DNA from: Eutypella sp. D-1
Taxonomy: Eukaryota; Ascomycota; Sordariomycetes; Xylariales; Diatrypaceae
Reading direction: 5' to 3'
Length of the DNA: 64,000 nucleotides
NCBI GenBank assembly: GCA_023313575.1
Contig: JAJTTP010000003.1
Location: 3,162,001 to 3,226,000, forward strand
The position numbers and the translations under genes were made by a program. Below, piece by piece: positions 12,601 to 22,540 of this stretch. The first letter of the stretch is position 1. Each line of letters begins with the position of its first letter. Below the pieces are notes generated by a model. It saw nothing but the letters and a program-made list of their open reading frames with translations. It did no database searches and had not been told where the DNA came from.

Positions 12601-12657
12601 GAAGTAAGACGCTTCATTCTACGATTACGAGACAGGCTTCGAGGTTACTTAACCTAA
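9619..12657 (+). CDS. NACHT-domain STAND protein, interrupted reading frame (possible pseudogene)
   Basis: One reading frame runs from MDPLSALSIAAAVVQF to the stop at 12657, broken by TAG at 10105-10107 and TGA at 10351-10353. A 66-nt intron (10092-10157, GTACGT...TATAG) would remove the TAG and keep frame, though it lacks a clear branch site. No good intron removes the TGA, and the protein reads naturally across it (...FSDK, stop, DPSDYKSNDRLN...). Domains: an N-terminal helical domain of fungal STAND proteins (about 1-160); a linker with the conserved ARTFEWIF; a NACHT NTPase with P-loop TGKPGSGKST and Walker B LALVIDGLDEFE; then a winged-helix-like C-terminal region with no ankyrin or WD repeats. 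Known role of the family: intracellular sensing, often in heterokaryon incompatibility. Both stops are one C-to-T change from sense (CAG, CGA), compatible with RIP. If the TGA is real, only a fragment starting after it could be made. Confidence 0.65.
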
Positions 12658-14446
12658 TCCATCCCGTTAAGAGTGTCACTTATAGATAATAATAGTAGGG
12701 ACGATCCTGACTTCCCACTAGAAACAGTCGTAACTGGTCTCGATTGAATCATTAGAACTTAGGAAAGTTGAACATTGATAAATGATATCATCGTTCATAA
12801 TGACGTATACCTGTGAAACTATGTCAAAGTATTCTGTAGCACCTTCCATGAAGCCAGTAGAAACCTGTAAACACATAAATACGGATTGCGATTGAGTGGC
12901 CAGCGAAGCTTCATTTGCGTATATGCCAAGCACTACACCTGTTTACTTAAATACATGTACCTCCCCAGTAATATGCACGTAAAGCCGCTAGACGTTGGTG
13001 GGGTTGCATGGATCATTCAAGATCTGGCCATACAGGTGGCACAGTACATCCATTTTGGGCAAATCCAACTCGCTTACCCCACGATCTGGTTTAACGGTTT
13101 ATATGCTTATCCTGAAGGCCGGCAACGTTAGGCGGGCTAAGGCCCACCTGGTAGATCTGGTCTAATTCCTCTCTGGACAGTATGTATATCGCAAGCATTA
13201 TATAATCCTTTGAGTAAGTAGGCACATACGTACAGGTAAACATCTACATATCCATATAGATGACGTTGGCTTTTGATATGCATAAATTAGACAGATAACT
13301 TTGCATTATGCCACCTGTTTGCATATGTAAGTTATGCGTTTAAGGTTTCCTGACAAGAGTAAAGTAACGATTAGGTATCTGTGTAGGTATCTACGTGTAG
13401 GCCGTTACTAAGGAACGGTAAGAGTTATTGATATATTCATTCCTGTTTCTTCCTAGAACAAGTATAATAGATAAGCTTAGAAGCATGCAACTGTGTTCAT
13501 TATATAACTACCTAAGTAGTAGAAACTACCCCTGAATAGCCGTCTATCACGTTAATATTTGAGTACACTCTGGGTGTTGTTAAGACTTGATAGGCTCTGC
13601 CGTTTAGAAGGAGATGCAAGGTATTTACCTAATAGTTAGCAATCGGTATTGCGCCATGTCTTATCCGATCCCGTCTCTTGGGTCCCGTCTCTGCCCTGCG
13701 GTAATGTATCAATTGTGGAGGAGGTATTACTGTGCCTTTCTATACTGATGAGAAGGAAGGGCAACCGGGCACAAATGTAGAATTTCTGATAGTGGACCTT
13801 CCAAGGTTTGGAGGTACCTATTAACTAAGTCGGTTTCAAAGTTTATGTGCCAACCTAAAATCGAGAGTACCTATGCTGCTACGGATCCCGTTCACAGCGG
13901 GTTGAACTCCCCCCAAACTCTTCCAGGGCTTTTCCAACCCATTCAACCCTCACTCACTCAAGCACACCAACCTGCGGCTATCTAAACACACATTTCATAT
14001 TGCCGCCATTTGTTTCCAAAGCCTGGAATTCATCGTCACTGTTTAAACATTTGGTCAAAACAATTGAGGACTTATCTCTCATTCCTCACACGACCGGACC
14101 GTCCTTATCGTAAGTTCCTATCCCATCCAAAAGCCTCGTTTATCAGTATACGGGATCCCTAGCTTCTACATTCTCTCGAAAGCCTTAGGCCTCCACATAG
14201 GTAGCCTTAGCATCTCGAACCTGTTCGAGGGAATTAGAGCCTCTAAGATTTAGTCGAGGCGGCGTCTTCGATTAACCGATGTCTTCACCGTCCACTTTGA
14301 TCCTCTTACTTGCCATCATCCATTAACCATACCGCTTACACATTGTACGTTAGGGTCTTCCGTTGTTATCGTGCCTCTTAATATACAGGTTCGGTGCTTG
14401 AGGAAATACTACGCTTGACACGAGATCCTTTCGAATTATAGTCGCC
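12658..14446. other. Intergenic region, AT-rich
   Basis: No gene supported. The sequence looks AT-rich with many TAGGTA-type motifs and scattered stops in all frames. The last few hundred bases, with pyrimidine-rich stretches near 13910-14110, should hold the promoter of the downstream DUF5672 gene. Confidence 0.5.
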
Positions 14447-15576
14447 ATGTTTAACACAAAGGGGTCTATTTTCGCCATTACGCGGATCAAAGTCCTGGTG
14501 GCCATGTCTCTGGTGGGAACGTAAGTGATGTTAGCCAAGCCCTAATACGAAAGAAAGCTAATGACGATATTAGTTGGTTCTTTGCCGATGTGTTGAACCG
14601 TTACAGAGAGATGCTTAGGGATGAGTTCGAGTCGAGATTAGAGGAGGCCAGGCTAAATATGCCCGAGATCAAAATCGACTGGCACACGATCACGGACGAC
14701 CCACGAACTCAGTATAATTCTTCCAAGCTGGCCTTGTTAATCGAACCTCGCCCATTGCCCCACCTGGTCCCCCAGATACTGCACATGATATCCGTCGTAC
14801 CCCCAGACTGGCGGTTCCTCTTTATCGGGACCAATGTGTCGACCATTAGCGTTGGCCGAAGCTTTGCGACGAAACACCAGCAGAAGATTGGGAAGCTCGA
14901 CCTGATGGTCTTGCCCGAGCCATGGGAGATTGATAGCAAGGAGAAGGTCCACCGGATGTTGACAGACATGCGCTTCTACGACGAGTTCTTACCAGACGTC
15001 GAGTGGATTCTTAAATATGAGTACGATAGCATCATGTGCGCAAACTCCGACACTAGTTTGAACGACTGGCTACATTGGGATTGGGCCGGCGCACCAAGGT
15101 AAGAAGCCCATAACTCCTGTTGATGAACTATGGTGGCCGTGCTTACGGTAGGCTAATGGAAATACAGAACGGAAAATGACCATTTTTCTGGAAACGGAGG
15201 ACTCTCCCTTAGGCGTGTAAGCACCATCAAGCGCGTCCTTAAGTTCCAGAGCCGGTACAACGACTCGCAGTCAGAGGATGAATGGTTCGGCAAGAGGGTC
15301 ACTTCCTTGCCAGGTACCAAGGTTGCTTCAGGAGAGAACGGTCAGCTGTCCGTTGAGGACATCTACATGCCCGAACCCATGGGGTTCCACGTGAAGGGCG
15401 GTGGTAGTCAACTAGCCGATGCTGTGTGGAGGGACCCCACCCAGAGGAGAGAGATATTCACCTACTGCCCTGAACTGAGTCTCATCATGGACATGAAACT
15501 GGAGATGGAGAGGTGTCCCGGGGACAATAAGATGGGATCCATCCAATACGGCAGCTACGGCGGTATAAGTACATAA
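14447..15576 (+). CDS. DUF5672 family protein, membrane-anchored (glycosyltransferase-like), paralog 2
   Basis: Three exons, 14447-14520, 14574-15098 and 15168-15576, with introns of 53 and 69 nt (GTAAGT...ATTAG and GTAAGA...TACAG), give 335 residues. The first splice joins KVLVAMSLVGT to WFFADVL, forming a signal anchor at about residues 16-32. Conserved blocks shared with the paralog at 6318-7744: SKLALLIEPRP, LHMISVVPPDWRFLF, IGKLDLM, DSIMCANS, DWAGAP and GNGGLSLRR, then YCPEL near the end. It is about 100 residues shorter than the paralog and lacks its Gly-rich tract. A lumenal glycosyltransferase-like role is inference. The start is the first ATG that puts the anchor in frame. Confidence 0.82.
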
Positions 15577-16250
15577 GACGGGAAAACTCGTTCCTTGTCT
15601 TTCATGTTGGCGTTGAGGGGTTGTATTTCTGGAGCTGTCTCGGTGTTTTATGGTGAACAACAAACAACCTTGGATTGTTTTGGGCAACGCTGCGGCTGGG
15701 AAAAGTAGGGGTTTCGATGATTTATCTGGGCGTATTTATAACAAGTGCAGAGTGCTGGGTTTTCACATTCTTATCGTCGGGGTGATCGATGAGCGAAGAC
15801 ACTCCTCCCATCCTTACTTCCACTCAACCTCCTATATCATATTATGTAATGAGAATGTCGAATGACTACGGTGCTTCCATTATTGCAGAAAATGGGCTTT
15901 TCCTACCAAGAACCTAGGACATGCCTATTGAGTGAGGTATATAGAAAAGAATGCACACGCCTGGATGATGGACCCTCGACACCCCACGGCGCTATGGTCG
16001 GCCGCGGCCGCCCTTCGTCCGTCCACGAGCATGTGGACCTCGCCCGTGAGAACGACTCCTGGAAACACACACACACACCCTTCCGCATACTACGTGTGAA
16101 ATATGAAGTAAATCAGATGTTGCCCCATACCGCCTGTCCATGATGACAATGAAATGATGAGTATGATGCTATCCATCTACTAATGAGTTTAATAAATAAA
16201 GTAGAATCCTTGCACCTAGATTATCACGACATGTTTATGCCTCGCTGCCA

Positions 16251-16302
<52 letters not shown>

Positions 16303-16717
16303 TGTTATCGTCATCTTCTTCGTCGTTATTATCTTGGTCGTTTGTGCTGGCCTAAAATTTCGTGCGAGTTAATTCCCCTGCTTCTGACCATAATCTTCTG
16401 CCCCCCCTTTTCTGTAAATATTTCCTTTGTTTCTGATCACATAAAGCGCAAGATGGGTAGGTATATTTGATTGGAGCGGTGATGCGTATAGACAGGGTAA
16501 GGGGTAAGGGGTCAGAGTCCCCATGAGTTTGCCTTATGAACGGTGAGCCATGACTAGGCGGGGGACTATGCAGGTTCTGGTGCTCTAGGGGAAACGGCAA
16601 TACAACGTCGCAGCAGCACTCCCCCTACTTAGGTGCCTCTCGCCATGTTCCCACCACTCGGAGGAAAAGATTCGCACGGCTGCTTTTGCTCCCCACAACC
16701 CATTAATCGTTCGCGGA
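15577..16717. other. Intergenic region with a CGT microsatellite
   Basis: No gene supported. It contains a perfect TCG array of about 17 units at 16251-16302, flanked by imperfect CGT/CTT repeats. The open frame over it translates to polyarginine and is an artefact. Confidence 0.55.
16251..16302. repeat. TCG trinucleotide microsatellite, about 17 units
   Basis: Uninterrupted TCG repeats, read directly. Noncoding by context, between the DUF5672 gene and the 3' side of the metallopeptidase gene. Confidence 0.95.
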
Positions 16718-16846
16718 CTAGAGAAAGGAGTCGAAGTCAAAGTCCTGGAGCACGTTGTCGGTCCCCGGCGTGGGTGCGAGGATGGCGTCGAAGTCAAAGA
16801 ACTCTAGCAAGTTGACCGCCTCCGGCGTCGTGTCCCCTGCCGCTAT
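16718..16846 (-). other. Possible alternative terminal exon (acidic, Phe/Asp-rich)
   Basis: After the acceptor CTGCAACAG, with a CTAAC branch-like site about 20 nt upstream, an open frame of 42 codons runs to TAG (…LLEFFDFDAIL…LQDFDFDSFL). Spliced from the GTGAGC donor at 17121 it stays in frame with the jacalin exon, so it could replace the TLPAPTFVPL exon as the end of the metallopeptidase-lectin protein. It could instead be a relic of another gene; such acidic aromatic tails are common in fungal transcription factors. Confidence 0.3.
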
Positions 16847-16914
16847 CTGTTGCAGTCATACCCCCTCGTTAGCTCGAATCGGGTGGTCCCCTATCGAGGG
16901 TTCAACAGAACTTG

Positions 16915-19559
16915 CTAGAAACGCCGCGACTGCTTGAACTCGTTTCTGGTGGGCCTGTATGGCGGGAGGGGGACGAACGTCGGCGCCGGCAGGGTCTTGA
17001 CAAGAGGGCTTGAAAGATGAATGTAGAAAGAGAGATAGATTGGGGTTTGGAGGGGAGTGGAAAAAGTCCGTCCAATGTAACGAAGGGGAATGAATCAAGA
17101 AGGAGACTATCAAGCGCTCACCAGACCGCCGTTGATGTTCATCAGCTCCGACATGCCGTAAACCTGCCTAGGGAGACCCTCCTCGCTGTCCACGACGTCC
17201 CTCGGTGCCGTGATGATGCCGAACTCATGTGTAAAGCCTCTGTTGTGGTCGCTCTTCCCGTAGAACCCGATGATCCGCTCGCCCTCCGCCGCTTGCAGAG
17301 ACGGATGGCTGTTAGTCGAGCCCCCGTTGAGGCAACCCCACGACTCGCCGGATGCGAGCGTCACTGAAGTGAGTTGTAGATGTGTTAGACTTTTTGCGAT
17401 TTCGTTGCGCCGGCTTCTAACTCGGTTGTAAGGTTCGGCTGGGAATGCCAGGGGAAGATGGGCATTATCATCAATGCATTATTGAGAGAGGGGGGAGAAT
17501 AAACAAAAGATTTCACGAGATGGTGAGACCACTTACTTCGGCACCCATCCAAAGAGGTCCAACTCCCGCCTCTGTTAATCGTGACTTTCCTGATATCGAA
17601 CACTTCGTCCTCCGTAAGCGTTTTTGCCTGGGATTGGTGACCGCCAAAGTGATCCTGGCTTGCGACGCCGCAGTTGCACTTGGTACCGTCCGCGTAGTAC
17701 ACGACGGCGCCAGCCATGGTCCCGCCGATCCGTATGTCGATTCTGTTCGCGTAGGTCAGGCGGTTGTCGCTGTCCTGGTGCTTCCTCTTCAGCAGCAAGG
17801 CCCACTTCCAGTACGGCTCCACGGGCTGAGTCCGACCGAGGCTGTCGGGGGCGATCTGCCGTGATTTGATCGAGCGCTTCGATAGCACCAGAGAGGTGTC
17901 CGGCACCTTGATGAAGGGCCGGTCTGCAAGAAGCGCCCATAGGTTGTTGCTCTTTCGCACCATACTGTTCATGCCCAGCGCCTCCACGCCCCATGTACGT
18001 GACGGGTCGAAACGCTCCTCGAGCTCCTGCTCCGTCAGATGGAATATAGAGGGGCCGGATTTGATTCTGGTGGCAGTGGCCGTCGTCGTCGCACCGTATA
18101 TTGCTGCTTCGCTTTCCGACAGTAGTTCCGCTGCCGTCTTCCGACAGAAGTCGACATCCCATACGGCCGCACCCTTGTTGTCCGTGAACCGGACTCGTGC
18201 GAGACCCGCTCTACAATTCGCTTCCAGCAGGGGCTCATCGTCCTCGCCTAGCATGGCGCGCAGCACAACGGGACTCTTCTGTTGCGTTCCCGTGAGGGGC
18301 TGATCGTTAGGTAGCCTGAAGTGCTCGCTGGTCAGGAATCGAATGCCGTCCTGTAAGTCCCATTTTGGCTCGTGGTTGTCAACGAGACCACCAGAGTTAT
18401 TACCATTGTTACTGTGCTCTACGAAGATGCGGTCCCAGGACTTAACATAGCCCCGCGCCATGATACCCATCGAATCCATGGCGCCGAAGGCGTGGCCGAT
18501 CTCGCGCAGCAGCGACCCCTGGCCCATAAAGCAGGCGCCGCGCATCGTGGTGCAGTGGCCGTCATCGTTAGCGACGGTTTCGCCCGTAGGCGTGAAGTCG
18601 ACCAGGCAGGCCGGAACCTCCTCGAGGAAGCGGGGCCACGCATACGTGGTGTGGCTGCCGAAGACCCCGAGCGACAAGCCGGCGGTGGGGGTGGCGGCGG
18701 GGCGGCCGACCGCTGCGTGCGCAAGCACCACATTCCGTTCTGCTGAGTAATGGGAGTCTATTATTAAACCCGCGACGACAGGCCGCGACGCCCCCATGAA
18801 CGGGTGTCCGTACTCCGCTAACGCGCGCTCGAAGATCCGGTGCAGCTCGTCACGCTTATGGGTCCGGTGGTTCTGCTGTGCAAGCTCGATGTCCCTCAGC
18901 TCCGCCACCGTTTTGTCGCATCGCACCTCGTGCACCCTCGCCACGGAGCTCATCGCCGATTTGGCAGAGTCGGTCTCTAGGTACAATGAATCCATGGTCG
19001 TAGTGTCGCGTCCCCACTCCTCATCCAGCCGAAAGCTCCGCCGTCCGAGACCCATCTCGCGCATGTTCTCCGCTGTGAGCGCTTGCCACATGTAAGCCGC
19101 CATGCGCAGCTTGGCGATGGCGGCGTTCACGTCACTGTGGGCGGTGGTGATGGCACCCCCCTTGGCGGCGGGGCAGTCGATGACCCGGGGCGAGTCCTTG
19201 GCCAACATGACGGCGAGGTGGAGCGGCGGAAGCTGCAGCAGCGGCTGGTAGACTACGGTGATATGCGCCGAGGTAACCACGCGGCCCTGGTGGTGCATTT
19301 GGAAATCAACCCTGTTCGATCCTGGCTGGAGCATTATTAGACATCGAAAGCGGCCTCGCGAAACTGGCCAGTTTTGCTGGCCTGGCCCGCCCGGGCACTG
19401 GCGCACTTGATCTTTTGCCTTGACGGCTATGAAGTCCCCCTCTTTCGATTCCGGGGAGTACTCGTGACAGGTTCCCTTTACGAGGAGACATCGTTGGTAC
19501 ACGACCTCTTTATCTATGATGTTTGTAAACTGGATCCTGTCTAGAGAGACGGGCTCCAT
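16915..19559 (-). CDS. YIL108W-type putative metallopeptidase with C-terminal jacalin-like lectin domain, catalytic motif altered
   Basis: Exons 19559-17537, 17363-17122 and 16995-16915 (donors GTAAGT and GTGAGC; acceptors TTCAG and TCAAG) give 781 residues. The N-terminal 550 or so residues match the fungal putative zinc peptidase family of yeast YIL108W (GTCHEYSPESKEGD, VNAAIAKLRMAAYMWQALTAENM, GIMARGYVKSWDR). A jacalin-like beta-prism lectin domain follows at about 600-750 (IDIRIGG, GGSWTSLDG, IIGFYGKSD, FGIITAP). Family members carry HExxHxxGxxH/D; here the site reads LLREIGHAFGAMD, so the first zinc-binding His is Arg (residue 352, codon CGC at 18506-18504). Peptidase activity is therefore doubtful while the lectin domain looks complete. 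The start is the ATG of MEPVSLDRIQF; the frame is open about 25 codons further upstream without an ATG. A second in-frame terminal exon is possible at 16846-16718. Confidence 0.8.
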
Positions 19560-20554
19560 TTTGATCCTGGTGTATTTGCTGAATGGGAGTGGTAGGTCTT
19601 CGGCGCTAGAACTCTGGGCTACCGATGTAGGCACAGGACATAGATATTTGGCAGTCGGGCTAGGAGAGAAAAAAGAGGAGATAAATGTGACAACATGTAT
19701 GAATGAGTAGTAATGGATTACGGATCACCTACGCCTGACCGTAGCGGAGGTTCTTTTATTTGTCTTATTTTTAGTAGAGCCTGATCATCAAGGCTTTGAA
19801 GGGGTAAGGCGACTGCTTCGGAGTCAGGCAGCACTTGCAGCCTGCTGCGGGGACCTTCGCAGCCTGGTAAAGTACCACCTTTTCAGGGGTACAGGGCTGC
19901 ACAGCATGAAGCTCTGGGGTTGTCTCCTCCTAGAGCTCTAACCCGTCGAATAACATAAAACAAAGCTGGCGGGTAACAGGTAACGATTGTTAGTGCTGAC
20001 AAGAACTGCATGCCGACTGGATCTTGGACATTCCATGGCTGAGTTATTGTGTTATTGCAGATTGCAGTAGTTAGTGTTAGTTGCATGAAAGGGACTCTTG
20101 TCTTCAGTATACCTTGACTGCCTAGGTACTTAGTACGACTCGTCTAGATCAGATCGTGTCAAGTAGCTCCTTATAGTCGGCCACCTGTGTATTGATGCAT
20201 CCATGTAAATCGATTATATAACGCATTTGTAAAGGCTGTGACCTGTTTATGATATTATGTACGAAATAGTTATGTTGAGAACAGAGTCGAAAGTCTGATA
20301 GTGAGTAAACATGAACGCCAAGGATTGTACCGGCTTAATGCATACTTATCATTCAGACAATATCTCTTCACTAAACATTACCTAGGTAAACGGGGTAGAG
20401 GTTTCCCCCTTTTTTGACTGGGAGAAAAAACTTCAATAACTTCAACTACAACGCATACTATCCAAGCTATGTATTTATACATTCGTGACGAGTGAAGGAA
20501 ATCCGGCCCTGCCTTTTGGTTTCAATCTAAGATGCTGCTGGCCTGAGTGACACT
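19560..20554. other. Intergenic region
   Basis: Upstream region of the metallopeptidase-lectin gene and 3' side of the P450 gene. A pyrimidine-rich tract with a CTCCTAG acceptor-like end near 19660-19690 hints at a 5' UTR intron. No gene supported. Confidence 0.45.
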
Positions 20555-22540
20555 CTAATCTTGACTGTTAGTTGTAGACCCATTCATGATCGACCTCCTC
20601 ACGGGAACGAGCCGGATGTTCAGCTCGGGTTTAACCCATAGCGCATATTCTAACTGGTTATCCAACCAAGTTTTGCTGCTCTCTTCAAGCGTCATGTCGA
20701 AGTTCCAGAGGAATTTGGCAAGGATGAGGCGCATCTCCGAATACGCCAAGCTGTAGTGTAACCACACTGGTCAGCACTTTGTTCTTGTTCCCTGCACGCG
20801 CCGCAGAAAATCTTCTAACCTCACTACGTCCGGCTCGAAAGAAAGGGCGGTGGGACTCATCACTTACTTCTTTCCAAGGCAGTTTCTCGGCCCCGTGCTG
20901 AACGGTTGCATCGCGTCGGTCCGGTCGCCTTTGAAGCGCTCGTCGCCAAGGAATCGTTCCGGCATGAAGCTATACGGCTCGGTCCAATACTTTTCGCTGT
21001 AGTTGGATGACCAGTGCCAAACACCCACAACGGTCTAGATGGCAGGATCAGTCACAACTTCCGAATCATTTTGCAGCTGAAGGTGGTCAGTATGTGTCCA
21101 CTTACGCCTTGAGGGACAAATTTCCCGTTGATGTAACCTCCACCCTTGGGAACAACCCGTGGGAGGCAGCTACCAACTGGGGGGTAGCAGCGTAGGCTCT
21201 CGTTTAGAACTGCGAGCATATAAGGGAGATGAGAGACCGAGTTGAGGGTGATTTCCTCTTCTTTGGTGAATTCAGTTCGGACTTCATCCACGACCTTGGC
21301 AAGCTTGTCTGGATTCGTGCCCAGTAAGAACAGGCAACCGCTCAGCAGTGTGGCGGTCGTCTCAGACCCTGCGACAAGTAGTACGTTTGCGTTCTCTAGG
21401 AGCTCATTGAAGCCCAAGCCCTTTATCCCGGAAAGTCAATTTTAGTAAGTCGTGACGAATGAAGAAGGGGGGGGTGGGATCGAAGAAAGTGACGCCACAC
21501 TACCGCACAAAAAAGACGGCAAGACTTACCAGTTTCTCCTTGTTTGAGATCAGCCCCCCTAAGAAATCGGGTTTGTCTGTCACAAGTTCCACTGTGGCGC
21601 CAATGTGTTAGAACTGACGATGGTCGGTCTAGGATTCGACGGCGGAAAAGGCCGCTGTTCCCAGTGGAAGTAGGCGCACAACTTACTACGTTGGGAAACC
21701 TTGGCAGCCATAAGACCCACGTGCTCTTCTCGCACTTTTTTCACCTTGGCTGACTTGTTAAAAGGTTTGATTAGGCCATTCAGACCTACGTATCTTAGGG
21801 CACGGCTGATAGCATCATTCGTTACATTTTCCGTGATGGCGCGGATCCAAGGATGGTAATCGCTGTCCTGAAGGCAGTCAAAGGAAGAAGCAAAGCCAAG
21901 CTCGCCGATGACGTCAAATGTCGTCCAGTTGAACCATTCGCGCATGTTGAACACGGAACCCTCGACGCCCTTGATTCTCTCGTGCAGCCGCTTCATCAGC
22001 AGATCGACGTAATAAACCATGATCGGCTCCTGCTCACGCATGGAGCGGTCGCTGAACCCGTGAGCAAGCGATCGTCGCAGCGCCGAGTGCTCGCTGCGCT
22101 CGCTATAGATGATGTTATGTGCCTTGTGGCCCTCCGGCTGGTAGAAGTCGCGTGACTTGTCGAATTCCATGGTTCCGTTTTTGCGGTGCCCGTAAATGTC
22201 GTTCCAGGCCTCGGGGCCGATGTACGCGATCTCGTTCGGCATGATGCGCACGGCCGTGCCGTATTGGCGGTGGAACTGCTCGACCTTGTATACAATCAAG
22301 CCCCTGTATACCCAGTAGGCTCGCGGGATCGGAGTCGCGCGCCATAGCAGTGGACCCGGGTAATCACGTAAGGGGTGGAGGAAGAGGTTGTAAAGTATGT
22401 AGCCGAAGACCGCGAAGACGCTCTGCCAAGATGACGTTCAGCTTCACTTTTTCAGCTCCATGCTTCGAGAATGGGATACTCACCAAGCCCGCCGCCGCGA
22501 CAACCAGACTCACTGGCCCCCCTACGTTTACGGGCGCCAT
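20555..22540 (-). CDS. Cytochrome P450 monooxygenase
   Basis: Six exons, 22540-22484, 22422-21687, 21591-21530, 21420-21106, 21034-20868 and 20750-20555, all with GT-AG introns and consistent phases, give 510 residues, the normal size. The N-terminus (VSLVVAAAGL joined to SVFAVFGYILYNLFLHPL) is the ER signal anchor, followed by the proline-rich hinge DYPGPLLW. Diagnostic motifs: I-helix AGSETTATLL, K-helix ExxR in NESLRCYPP, FMPERF, and the haem loop FSTGPRNCLGK with Cys442 as the iron ligand. The pattern resembles fungal P450s of the CYP65/isotrichodermin C-15 hydroxylase type; the subfamily is a guess. Substrate unknown. No polyketide or peptide synthase lies nearby, so it is not clearly part of a metabolite cluster in this window. 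Confidence 0.92.

Noticed and set aside
16183..16470. Open frame with a long polyarginine run
   Set aside because: It is the translation of the TCG microsatellite.
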